A stretch of 64,000 nucleotides of DNA from Microbulbifer sp. VAAF005 (GTDB lineage: Bacteria > Pseudomonadota > Gammaproteobacteria > Pseudomonadales > Cellvibrionaceae). Location of the stretch: assembly GCF_030012985.1 (NCBI RefSeq), contig NZ_CP120233.1, positions 5,141,001 to 5,205,000 on the forward strand, given 5' to 3'. A model generated the notes under the pieces. That model ran no database searches. It was not told the origin of the DNA and worked only from the letters and a program-made list of their open reading frames with translations. This document shows, in pieces, positions 34,101-41,433 of this stretch (the first letter of the stretch is position 1; each line of letters begins with the position of its first letter). A program made the position numbers and the translations under genes.

Positions 34101-35400
34101 AAGCCTGTCGGTTTTCTCAGGCTATGCGCTGCCGCCATTTCACGGCGGTACACGCTACAGCCTGTCAATCGCCACCGTCACCAGCCCACCCAATCCACGC
34201 TGCTTGCACGCCGATTTTACCGGCTCAACCGGTGAAGGAATGTGGTTCAATTTCCGGCACTACGATGGCCAGCGAGTCTTTAAGGTGGAAGAGGGTAAAA
34301 CCTATATTATCTCCGCCTGGTCTCGCACATTGTCCCAAACAATTGATGTGCGCTTTGAATTGCGGGACGCAGATGACGGCTCCGTTAATTTTGGTTACTC
34401 CTCCTACCAAGCTTACGGCAATTCTTTTGAGACTCGAAAAGCCTGGACCGTCACGGCAACCGGCACTGGCTATTCTTATTTGCGCGTGGCTGCCATTAAT
34501 TTAGATGCCGGGGAATATCTGCGTTTCGACTGTCTGATGATTGAGGAAGCGATAGGCAATCAAACAGAGCCCAGCGCTTATTCCAGGCCCAGCGGAAATT
34601 ACACCGACCCCGAAACCGGAATGGTGTTTGACCAGCGCGGTCTGCCGCAAACTGTAGGGTCTATTCCCGCACTTCCAACCAGTAGTGATGTGCTGTCTGC
34701 GTCAGACAATGGCTCGTCCGCAAAAATCTCAATTGCTGCGCATTCGGTGCAATACGCTGGTTTCTCAATCAGTTATAACAGCGGCTCTATAACCGGGCTG
34801 GCTTTTTCTACCACTTACTACGTTTATGTTGATGACGCTGATTATTCAGGGGGTGGCGTTACCTACTATGTCACCACACAAATCTGGCAGCTCTCCGCTG
34901 GGATAGGAAGACGGACGGTAGGCACTATCACCACGCCTGCAGACGGCGGGAGCACGACAACCCCCACTAATCCCTGGTGCGTTGCTGCCGGCACCTGGCT
35001 GCGCGACGGTCTACTGGCGGACAACTGCCAGCCCGGCGACCTGATTGAATGCTGGGATGTGGGTGATCCCAATACCCACTTTGCACCGATTCAAGCCGTT
35101 AAACCCCAGGACAATGTGCCCTGCGTACAGCTGACGATGGAGAGCGGAGCGCAGGTTATATGCAGTCGGGAAACCCCGGTTACTGACCAGGCCGGGCGCG
35201 TCTACATGGCCCAGGATTGCGCTGGCGTTGAGCTGGGCACCATGCATAACCGCAACCCGCTGACCTGGGAAAAGGTCGTTAACGTTCAGTGCGCAGGCCT
35301 GCGCACCGTCTACAAAATCTCTGTCGGTGGAATTTCATTTGCCGCTGGCGTAGATCCGGAACACCGGGTAATCACCCACAATATTGATATAAAACCTTAG
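31192..35400 (+). CDS. Tail-tip/host-specificity protein with C-terminal Hint domain
   Basis: 1,402 aa, GTG start. Residues ~1-540 are the tail-tip body (LRLVIEIGYDLPLYISSHSD, YVLRDELEQGRSIKGLTVRLYR, NDLEVGDIVWVSLPQIR). Residues ~690-800 hold Gly-rich motifs, as in tip adhesins. Around 960-1120 there is a jelly-roll, carbohydrate-binding-like domain (GTNLLPASLSVFSG ... LRFDCLMIEEAIGNQTEPSAY). From Cys1263 (CVAAGTWLRDG) to the near-terminal VITHN is a Hint-type module with CQPGDLIECWDVG and VYKISVGGISFAAG. The region is GC-richer than neighbours. Likely receptor recognition. Confidence 0.85.
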   Translation: MRSNSEIFDIHNQSPQRELRLVIEIGYDLPLYISSHSDISGLPINAILGALKKCSSTSQKLIPEQGRAEIGAMSFEVVDIAGQFSYVLRDELEQGRSIKGLTVRLYRGFAGLDWADFRLEQTQIAEESISYSTGLYRVRCRDIQREMRSDIFVLNSTRLAADFSKTANTLQVFDASAFEANPHTAAYGDAPNQSVYYLKIKYQDGYEIVRATGKTGSSFTGCTRGLFGTYARDHVLPEDSDDESGVEVEEFVYLEGPGPQVAYALLTGDILGTNDVLPSNWHLGIDPNYVVQDQFENIGADWYKPSDHTKGKILRFDGLEKTDGKKFIESEINLLLGSYMPVNASGQLGFRRMAGVLADSGTVAAIGPDDVKSLGELKYSLTGLRNVFTVQWSWFEQPGFDGKYLRSNNLIDADSIATHGEARQHTLQFRGLHNSRHTYTTIKNTFDALRDRFAGPPLSLRLGLLPSKNDLEVGDIVWVSLPQIRDHSQDVANGTLDRAMEIQRISIDQTTEAITAELFGSYQPASMIADQSESTSAELPDSWYESEGTEMAAAGLNIDADGFLTADGTLIGSTDSRAIYYHLGDLTIPAGLTLSVLNNVELRVRGVLQIEGSLAGVPGNTGVGFLGSCRGGDGSLSGTFNQSGYIYRSSRGDVIAGRNEVMPPLNIENYAGYLLGIPDDMRGSGGADGGDSYYYNSADNLYERDGRGGSGGAGGAGLAVVARGIAFGVSGKIDSSGEDASAGSVGIRGVAGGSGGGGAPGGIVLLVDGTDNPMPVLTNSKVVTCYGESPSSPGNAGLGSTCLGANAVQILFVPKSREPYPDQEDPALDPDVEAAQEAAAAAQADANAALEDLGNISADGILHPTEKLQVIREYSQLIAQQAGIETQASEYGITDEKTDYTAAIDALTSYLDGLSPTWSDATQSTPISRSIWETNWEYAYEMRQVLLNKISERAAEGALLAGKGTNLLPASLSVFSGYALPPFHGGTRYSLSIATVTSPPNPRCLHADFTGSTGEGMWFNFRHYDGQRVFKVEEGKTYIISAWSRTLSQTIDVRFELRDADDGSVNFGYSSYQAYGNSFETRKAWTVTATGTGYSYLRVAAINLDAGEYLRFDCLMIEEAIGNQTEPSAYSRPSGNYTDPETGMVFDQRGLPQTVGSIPALPTSSDVLSASDNGSSAKISIAAHSVQYAGFSISYNSGSITGLAFSTTYYVYVDDADYSGGGVTYYVTTQIWQLSAGIGRRTVGTITTPADGGSTTTPTNPWCVAAGTWLRDGLLADNCQPGDLIECWDVGDPNTHFAPIQAVKPQDNVPCVQLTMESGAQVICSRETPVTDQAGRVYMAQDCAGVELGTMHNRNPLTWEKVVNVQCAGLRTVYKISVGGISFAAGVDPEHRVITHNIDIKP

Positions 35401-35408
35401 GAGGCGAC

Positions 35409-35795
35409 ATGCCCAGTTTTTCCGCTTTAGATGGTGTACCAAGTTTAGGTTCTTGGCAGTTTGCCTACACCATCGACGATGGCCATAGTGCTGGCACTAT
35501 TGTGCGAGCAACCATTACTCAAAAAACAGAATCCGCAAACGCGGAAGCCCAGGCTGTGGCCGTGCTCAAGTGTGTTATTGCCGTAATCGATAGCCAGAAC
35601 AATGTGCAGACCGATGCGGCTGGCGATGCTATGGATACGGTGTACGTCACCACCAAAACATTAACCACGGATGCCGGCCAGGCTGTGAGCGTTGCTGATG
35701 AGGCTGCTGACTTAGTGTCTAACTGTATTGTTGAAGTGGCGAACCGCCTCGCGGTGCATAGTTCTATAGCGTCTATGGCGATTCCGAGTGGGTGA
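35409..35795 (+). CDS. Hypothetical virion-associated protein
   Basis: 128 aa, MPSFSALDGVPSLGSWQFAY..., Ala/Val-rich beta strands (IVRATITQKTESANAEAQAVAV). AGGAGG just upstream. Last gene of the late operon; could be a tip-associated protein. Family unknown. Confidence 0.55.
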   Translation: MPSFSALDGVPSLGSWQFAYTIDDGHSAGTIVRATITQKTESANAEAQAVAVLKCVIAVIDSQNNVQTDAAGDAMDTVYVTTKTLTTDAGQAVSVADEAADLVSNCIVEVANRLAVHSSIASMAIPSG

Positions 35796-36032
35796 TGCAG
35801 GAAAACTATCCCTAGGGTGTTTTATGTAATGCATAGGATTTTTACATTAGTCTACTATTTAATAAAGTTCTATTAAGAAGAGCTTCTATTCTAGGTATGA
35901 AGTATCTATAAATTGCCTGAATAATTTCCACTATTTTTTAAACAGTTTAGATATCTTTCATGGATATTGTTTGGGGTTGATGTCAGGATTGCTGCAATAT
36001 TAAGTTTTACGATCCAAGTCATAAGGTCTTTT

Positions 36033-36734
36033 ATGCCAGAGATTCAAATCACTAGTGATGAGTACAACAAACACTTTCCGCAGGAGAAGAGAGAGAAGGC
36101 GTTGAGGCAAGCTTTGGATATCCGAAAATTTGAGGTGGAGCTGTATTGGAAAAGAGCAACCTATTTCTGGACATTTATTGGTGCTATATTCGCAGGTTAT
36201 ATAGCAATTCAGGTTTCTAAATCGGGCCTTAAACAAGATTTATCTGTAATTTTGTCCTGTCTTGGATTTGTCTTCTCGGTTGCGTGGTTTTGTGTTAATC
36301 GTGGAAGTAAACATTGGCAAGAAAACTGGGAAAAGCATGTTGACCTATTGGAGGATGATGTGATGGGCCCGCTTTATAAGGTGGTTTTGACTCGAAGTGA
36401 AACCAAAAGTTGGAAGTATCTTTTTCTAACCAGCCCGCACAGAAGCTGGAAGGACTGGTTATATAAAGGGCAGCACCTTATTTCCGGTCCTACAAAATTT
36501 TCAGTCTCCAAAATTAATCAAATTATAAGTTTGTATGTTGCTTTGATTTGGCTTGTCTTGATAAAATATGCTCTTCCAGAGTTCAATTTTTCAAGTGATT
36601 TTAATCCATTATATGTAACGGTTGTTTCAATTAGTGCAATTGCTAGTTTGCTGTTTATTATTCTTGGGCGCTCATATGGGGGAGGTTATTGGCATAATGG
36701 AACAATAAGAACGTCTATGATAATGAAAGAGTGA
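36033..36734 (+). CDS. Cargo membrane protein (3-4 TM)
   Basis: 233 aa from ATG 36033 (AAGG before it; TTG 35967 is a longer alternative). LDIRKFEVELYWKRATYFWTFIGAIFAGYIAIQ, LSVILSCLGFVFSVAWFCVNRGSKHWQENWEKHVDLLEDDVMGPLYK, then two more hydrophobic segments. This YWKRATYFW/HWQENWEKHVDLLED type recurs as an accessory membrane protein in bacterial islands. AT-rich, first gene of the right-end cargo block. Function unknown; a defence-related effector is possible but unproven. Confidence 0.65.
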   Translation: MPEIQITSDEYNKHFPQEKREKALRQALDIRKFEVELYWKRATYFWTFIGAIFAGYIAIQVSKSGLKQDLSVILSCLGFVFSVAWFCVNRGSKHWQENWEKHVDLLEDDVMGPLYKVVLTRSETKSWKYLFLTSPHRSWKDWLYKGQHLISGPTKFSVSKINQIISLYVALIWLVLIKYALPEFNFSSDFNPLYVTVVSISAIASLLFIILGRSYGGGYWHNGTIRTSMIMKE

Positions 36735-37271
36735 TTTCTTTTGATTTCGAGTGATTTGAAAAATATGATTTTTCGCTCACAATACTTCGGACAGTTTTTC
36801 AGTATGAGTGAGCGGCTTTCTGCGAAAGCTAGGAAGCAATGGGGATTCTTTCATATTGCCTAGTGCCGACTTAGGCTTACGATAAAGTAGCTTTCCTGTA
36901 TCTCAACCCTTATAGATTCAAACTACTATCACTCTAAATCTGTCCGAAGTATTGAGGTGCTATAAAAATGAGAAGATTCAGGGATGATATGGATTTCAAT
37001 ATATGGAGCTGGTGCCTTAGTATCAAGTGTGGGGGCTTGTTTCTTAGGTTTATTTTTGGTTCGTGATAAAGGCTGCTTGGTAACATAAGTAAGGTTGACA
37101 TTTTGAACCTTAATTCTTATGTACTACGATTAAAGCAGTGAGTTCAATATGATGTTAGTTGATGGTATCTGAGTTAGATTAGAATATTTGAGGCTGGGAT
37201 ACCCCAAATATATGTAGTCTAAGTTATTGTTGTCATATGAAAAGCCGAGCAGAGCAGAGATTTAATCAAAT
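36735..37271. other. Intergenic region with possible MITE
   Basis: A perfect 15-bp inverted repeat, CAATACTTCGGACAG at 36780-36794 and CTGTCCGAAGTATTG at 36940-36954, brackets 145 bp with no ORF, as in a 175-bp miniature inverted-repeat element. No clear target duplication was seen. The rest of the gap (36955-37271) is AT-rich with no supported gene. Confidence 0.5.
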
Positions 37272-38063
37272 ATGTCTAAAAGTACATCAATAGAGCAGTG
37301 TGAAGATTTTCTCAAAAGGGAAAAAGAGTACAATCTAAAGAACAAAATTTGGCCGAGTGTGAATGTTGTTATCGATAGACTTCTGGAGCGCAGCCATGAA
37401 ATGTCAGCAGTCTATGAAGAGTTAGCAAAGAAATATCCACTAGAAGTCACACATAAATTTCTTGATATTTTTCTGACCACGGTTGTATTTTGGAGTCCGA
37501 AAGAGGCCAATAAGCATAGAGAGCAGAAAAAACAATTAGGTAGGTTGAATGCAGAAATTGGGGAGCTGGCTAACAAGCTTGCTTCTTTGTTAAGCGAAAG
37601 GCGTGAGTTAAGTGATAGCTCGGACTTTAATGTCAGCTCGCATTTCTGTATTGTCAATGTTATCGATAATGCATCCAGACATAATGGTCACTATACTGGT
37701 TTTCTTAGAGGGCCATTACGGAGCTTAAAGGGTCAATATGATTTAAAATATTGGCCTAGCTTGTCTGAAGTTGTAAGCGAAATTAGCGTAGATGCTCATA
37801 GTGCAGAGGTTGCCCCAAGAAGCTCACAGACGATTGCTGCTATCTCTTCACAAAGGCCCTCAACTGCTGATTTTTTTAGGGCTCTCCTCGCGGCAATTGA
37901 TGAAAATAGCACAGGTTTTGATCGCCAATTGCCAAAAGGTTTCAAATTAAGTGATTGTGCACTATCGATAATTGCCAACTGTGCGCTTGCTCTAGATCCA
38001 GAGGAGTTAACAGTTAGCTCTACTGTGAAAGGTATACGCCAACGCTTGAGGAATTCTAACTAA
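37272..38063 (+). CDS. Cargo protein of unknown function (263 aa)
   Basis: Helical N-terminal half (SIEQCEDFLKREKEYNLKNKIWP), a coiled coil around residues 85-120 (QKKQLGRLNAEIGELANKL), then SSHFCIVNVIDNASRHNGHYTG and a C-terminal helical part. AT-rich like its neighbours and separated from the next gene by 45 bp, so probably co-transcribed with it. I do not recognise a family. Confidence 0.6.
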   Translation: MSKSTSIEQCEDFLKREKEYNLKNKIWPSVNVVIDRLLERSHEMSAVYEELAKKYPLEVTHKFLDIFLTTVVFWSPKEANKHREQKKQLGRLNAEIGELANKLASLLSERRELSDSSDFNVSSHFCIVNVIDNASRHNGHYTGFLRGPLRSLKGQYDLKYWPSLSEVVSEISVDAHSAEVAPRSSQTIAAISSQRPSTADFFRALLAAIDENSTGFDRQLPKGFKLSDCALSIIANCALALDPEELTVSSTVKGIRQRLRNSN

Positions 38064-38108
38064 AGGCGTATGTTGTCGAACAGCTCTTCAAAAGGATAAC
38101 ATACTCCA

Positions 38109-38735
38109 ATGACAATGATTGTCGCATTTCACCTTGGTTCATATGTGTTAGTTGCTGCGGATAAGCGAGAAACATACCAAGTGAATGGTGAGGTAGTTTC
38201 CATTATAAGTGATGAGATTCAGAAGTTGGTCCGGTGGCATGGTGGGGTGGCCACCGGGAGTGGTTATGTACCATTGCTGCATGATTTTAAGGAAAGGCTA
38301 GGTAACTCTGAAATTAAACACACTGATGAGATTGTTGGTATAGCGAAGGATTGTTCTCACAACCTCCCGTCTGACCAATTGTATTGGAAGAATTCAACAA
38401 ATTGGCTTTTTACCTATCCTACCGATGGTCCACGAGGGCCAATTGTTAGGTTGGCCTTTATTAAGTCTGAATCTCCAGAAAATATCCGTATTCTTGAAAA
38501 GCACAAGTCTTTAATTTGGGCCAAGATGCCTGATTATGATGATCAATTATCAAGGCTGAACTTGTTACTTAGACCAGAGTCAGATTTATCTAATTTGGCT
38601 GATAGTATTTCTTACCATTTAGGCCTCCTGGCGCCGTTGTATTCTTATGTCGCAACTGTAAACTCTAGTGTTTCACCGCAATTTGAATGTTTCGTTCACT
38701 CTCCCGAGGTTAGTGGTATGGTATCAACTGCATAA
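38109..38735 (+). CDS. Cargo protein with Ntn-hydrolase-like start
   Basis: 208 aa. The first ~60 residues MTMIVAFHLGSYVLVAADKR ... SDEIQKLVRWHGGVATGSG resemble proteasome/HslV-type beta subunits (TMIVAF, AADKR, strand-loop-GSG), with Thr2 as potential nucleophile. The remainder does not obviously match. An AAGGATAACA leader precedes the ATG. Could be a small peptidase-like effector; assignment is tentative. Confidence 0.55.
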   Translation: MTMIVAFHLGSYVLVAADKRETYQVNGEVVSIISDEIQKLVRWHGGVATGSGYVPLLHDFKERLGNSEIKHTDEIVGIAKDCSHNLPSDQLYWKNSTNWLFTYPTDGPRGPIVRLAFIKSESPENIRILEKHKSLIWAKMPDYDDQLSRLNLLLRPESDLSNLADSISYHLGLLAPLYSYVATVNSSVSPQFECFVHSPEVSGMVSTA

Positions 38736-38828
38736 TGAAGCCTCTATAGAGCCACCTGAGCTACGTTTCGGCTAACCTCATTGTGCGGCATTAAGCTACA
38801 GGTTCTATTTTTACAATTAAGTGAAGCT

Positions 38829-39203
38829 ATGAAAATCTTCTTCGATGTGGTAGATAAAACAGGCGACTATGAGGGGCGTTCTACTAGGCGTGAATTTTGG
38901 CTTTTCACTATATGGTACTGCTTGCTTTACTTTGCTTTTTTGGTCCTTGAAGAAGTGTTTTCCAATCTCAAGCCATACATATCCTCCTTGTATTTACTCT
39001 CATTTGTTGGGACTTATATATGCCTCAATAATCGCAGGTTACACGATAGTGGTAGGTCTGGATGGTGGCAGCTAATTAGCCTAATTCCCTTGGTAGGTTG
39101 GGCCTTCTATGTATATTTCATGGTCCAACCCAGCGACGACGACAACAAATACGGATCGAAAATACAGACAGATACACAGAAGCCTGTCGCTCAACAAGCC
39201 TGA
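38829..39203 (+). CDS. DUF805 membrane protein
   Basis: 124 aa from ATG 38829. MKIFFDVVDKTGDYEGRSTRREFWLF, four hydrophobic segments, and RRLHDSGRSGWWQLISLIPLVGW with the DUF805 signature, ending VQPSDDDNKYG. Small inner-membrane protein of unknown function often carried as cargo. The upstream Met at 38781 lacks an RBS. Confidence 0.88.
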   Translation: MKIFFDVVDKTGDYEGRSTRREFWLFTIWYCLLYFAFLVLEEVFSNLKPYISSLYLLSFVGTYICLNNRRLHDSGRSGWWQLISLIPLVGWAFYVYFMVQPSDDDNKYGSKIQTDTQKPVAQQA

Positions 39204-39260
39204 CCATTTGCTGCTGAGGGTGGCGCGCTTATGGTGCGCTTTTCTTGTAGGAGAAATAAA

Positions 39261-39288
39261 AAAACCTCGGGCCAAAGCGCGAGGTTTT
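39261..39288. terminator. Bidirectional terminator
   Basis: AAAACCTCG (39261-39269) / CGAGGTTTT (39280-39288), A-tract and T-tract on both sides. Separates the converging DUF805 and DprA-like genes. Confidence 0.8.
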
Positions 39289-39312
39289 GTATCTCACAGG
39301 AAGAGTAAGGCC

Positions 39313-39975
39313 TTACAGCTCTAAGAGGTCGTAGTCAGCCTTGGTTCTTAGAGCTGTAGCTTTGCCATCATTGATGAGCTTAATTGGACCTTGGCAATTA
39401 AGACCTAATGAATTTTCAGGATTGTGAGGAGCAACTGCAAAGAGGCGGTGCCGTGCTTGCAGGCAAAAGTCAGCGTGCTTCATGGTTCCGCTTGATGTGG
39501 CAGATTCCACGATAACTGAAGATTGAGAGAGTCCAACCTGGATTCGGTTTCTGGCTACGAAGAAGTGTCTCTGGGGTGATACACCTTCAGGGTGTTCTGA
39601 CACCCAAAGGCCGCCGGCATCAAGTATTCGCATTGCCAGCTTGTAGTTAGCTCGGGGGTTTGCAGTGTGTAGACCGTGGGCAAGCACGGCGATAGTGCCA
39701 CCACCAACAGCCAGGGCGCCTTCATGGGCTGCGGCATCGATCCCTAGTGCCAAACCGCTGACAACGACATTCCCTTTTGATACCGCGTAACCGGCAATTC
39801 TCCGGGCAATCTCCAGTCCATTCGTAGAGGCATCACGAGAGCCCACGATAGCTATGCCAGGCTTGGAGAGAAGGTCAACATTCCCGCGCGCATACAAGAC
39901 CGCAGGAGGGCTAGGGGCATCCTCTAATCCCAGTGGGTATCTTTGGTCACCGCGCCGAATCTCAACTATATCCAT
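39313..39975 (-). CDS. DprA-like SLOG protein
   Basis: 220 aa, shorter than chromosomal DprA (~300 or more). Rossmann/SLOG core: GIAIVGSRDASTNGLEIARR, VVVSGLALGIDAAAHEGAL, GGTIAVLAHGL, FVARNRIQVGLSQSSVIVES, GTMKHADFCLQARHRLFAVAP. No SAM or winged-helix domain. The family binds ssDNA or nucleotide-derived ligands; here natural transformation is unlikely and a role in defence or nucleotide sensing is inferred. It overlaps the upstream phosphoribosyltransferase by 14 nt, so the two act together. Confidence 0.85.
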   Translation of the reverse strand: MDIVEIRRGDQRYPLGLEDAPSPPAVLYARGNVDLLSKPGIAIVGSRDASTNGLEIARRIAGYAVSKGNVVVSGLALGIDAAAHEGALAVGGGTIAVLAHGLHTANPRANYKLAMRILDAGGLWVSEHPEGVSPQRHFFVARNRIQVGLSQSSVIVESATSSGTMKHADFCLQARHRLFAVAPHNPENSLGLNCQGPIKLINDGKATALRTKADYDLLEL

Positions 39976-40504
39976 TATTGACCGTTTTACATAAAGCTAG
40001 AACCAAAACTACATCAGCACCGGCCTCTCTGAGCAGCTCCGCAGCCACTTTCAGAGAATTCCCACTGGTAGTTACATCGTCCAATAATACCACTTTATCA
40101 CCTGGGGTAATGCGGTTAACTGCCGTCAGGGTTTCTCTGTGCATGTTTGGGGACCGCGAGCCGCCTTTATGTAAGGGGTCGATGGACCTGACTCTCTGCA
40201 GTAGGTTTCCGCTGTTCTTGATATAGAACGCACCCTGGAGCACTCGAAACATGTGAGTAAAGCCTTTATGGGCTTTTCCCTGGGTGGAGGAGGGGACGGT
40301 GGCAACACTAAACACTGCGCCTGCAGGAAATATTGATGCGAGCCTGGCTTTAACATGCTCCGAAAAGAATCGGATAGCCTCCGGGTCTCCCTGCTTAAAC
40401 TTGATAAGCTGCACGCTTGTGCCAGTATGTTGTGGGTTTTTGCCACCTCGATACGGGTGGTAATCAAATAAATATTCTACCTGCACGATTAAATCCCTTA
40501 ACAA
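39962..40504 (-). CDS. ComF-like phosphoribosyltransferase
   Basis: 180 aa. The PRPP-binding loop is NRITPGDKVVLLDDVTTSG; AVFSVATVPSSTQGK and MFRVLQGAF support a ComF/PRTase fold. No zinc knuckle as in ComFC. Part of a two-gene unit with the DprA-like protein. Substrate unknown; PRTase plus SLOG pairs are known from conflict-system surveys, so a phage-defence role for this pair is plausible. Confidence 0.8.
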   Translation of the reverse strand: MLRDLIVQVEYLFDYHPYRGGKNPQHTGTSVQLIKFKQGDPEAIRFFSEHVKARLASIFPAGAVFSVATVPSSTQGKAHKGFTHMFRVLQGAFYIKNSGNLLQRVRSIDPLHKGGSRSPNMHRETLTAVNRITPGDKVVLLDDVTTSGNSLKVAAELLREAGADVVLVLALCKTVNNGYS

Positions 40505-40699
40505 CTTTTGCTTCCGGCTGCAAATATACAGATGAAGTTCACAGTATGAAAACTGGATTATATTTGATTAGTCGTGAGCGATAACCACAGCACTAGCTCT
40601 TGCAAGCCCTCAGGATGCCACTAGGCACCGGACATCTACTGTATATCCTGGCTCCCTGAGCACGCCAATGTGGGCGCCACCTTCTTTTTGATATCGATA

Positions 40700-40716
40700 C
40701 TGTATATGCATACAGT
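40700..40716 (+). promoter_or_regulatory. LexA box within promoter of right-end small gene
   Basis: CTGTATATGCATACAG (40700-40715) is a perfect SOS box. TTGATA (40688-40693), 17 bp, TACAGT (40711-40716) make a fair sigma70 promoter overlapped by the box. It reads into the 65-aa gene at 40763, so that gene should be induced by DNA damage. Confidence 0.82.
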
Positions 40717-40762
40717 ATTTTGATAGATTGCCCCTGTGTCGACGGAAAGAAGGAGTTGAACC

Positions 40763-40960
40763 ATGACATTCATAGAGGTTGAAGCCGAGATACGCGCTTG
40801 CTTGAACACTATTGATATGACCGCAGACACTGCCGACCCGAAGCTTAGGGATATGTTAAAGGTCCAGGTGAACAACCTGGATGCGGCAACCAATGCCCTT
40901 GTAGATGAACTGAACACCCTCAACGAGAAACAGGCCCGGCTGAAAGAGTTGCTGAAGTAG
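40763..40960 (+). CDS. SOS-controlled 65-aa gene, candidate antirepressor
   Basis: MTFIEVEAEIRACLNTIDMT then a heptad-like coiled coil (LKVQVNNLDAATNALVDELNTLNEKQARLKELLK). AAGGAG precedes the ATG. Under a consensus LexA box, inside the prophage near attR. Because the lysogeny repressor lacks an autoprotease domain, this small helical protein could be the LexA-controlled antirepressor (compare Tum of phage 186). That is inference from regulation and position. Confidence 0.6.
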   Translation: MTFIEVEAEIRACLNTIDMTADTADPKLRDMLKVQVNNLDAATNALVDELNTLNEKQARLKELLK

Positions 40961-41118
40961 CAGACCATGAATAGTGACACCCCTGTACGGCCTGGAGGCG
41001 GGTGGTTAAGGTACCTATTTGGTGCCGTCGTACAAGGTGGCAAAAAGCACTGATTGCATGTCCAGCTTGCATAAGGGGTAACTATCGATGTCTAATACCC
41101 GCAGTGCGGGGTAATACG

Positions 41119-41134
41119 CTGGATTTATATACAG
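41119..41134. promoter_or_regulatory. Third LexA-like box near attR
   Basis: CTGGATTTATATACAG: CTG-N10-CAG with ATATACAG half-site, one departure (GG for GT) from consensus. It lies 55 bp before the tRNA fragment, downstream of the SOS gene. No promoter is obvious; could be a weak box or chance. Confidence 0.4.
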
Positions 41135-41188
41135 TAGTTACCCCTGAAAATGGTGTAAGCGGTTGATTTTGAAGGGGTGAGCCAAACC

Positions 41189-41233
41189 TTGTGGCTCCTG
41201 AGGTCGCGGGTTCGATCCCCGTCGGCCACCCCA
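41189..41233 (+). other. attR: 3' fragment of tRNA-His
   Basis: TTGTGGC resembles the His anticodon loop; GCGGG-TTCGATC-CCCGT is a T-arm; CGGCCAC-C-CCA is the acceptor 3' strand with the C73 typical of tRNA-His. The 5' half and pairing partners are missing, so this is a remnant left by integration. The intact tRNA-His should lie left of the window next to the integrase. This marks the right end of the prophage. Confidence 0.75.
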
Positions 41234-41260
41234 GATTCTTCCTTGTTTATCAAGGACTTA

Positions 41261-41286
41261 AAACCCCGCCGAGTGCGGGGTTTTTT
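41261..41286 (+). terminator. tRNA-His terminator
   Basis: AAACCCCGC-CGAGT-GCGGGG then T6. Directly after the tRNA fragment; presumably the original terminator of the tRNA-His gene, hence host-derived flank. Confidence 0.85.
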
Positions 41287-41433
41287 AGTTTTGGGCCTCG
41301 GTGTACGAATTCAGTGTACTAATTTCTGCCTCAATCTATGTTGAGGTTTGAATTTGGCCGGTCATGAGTCATGCCCATTTGGCGGTAAAAATTCCCCCCT
41401 ATTGAAATCACTAAGAAGTAGCTTGGAGCTGTA

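Noticed and set aside
38109..38735. Firm assignment as HslV or proteasome subunit
   Set aside because: Only the first ~60 residues resemble it; the rest diverges, so it is given only as a possibility.
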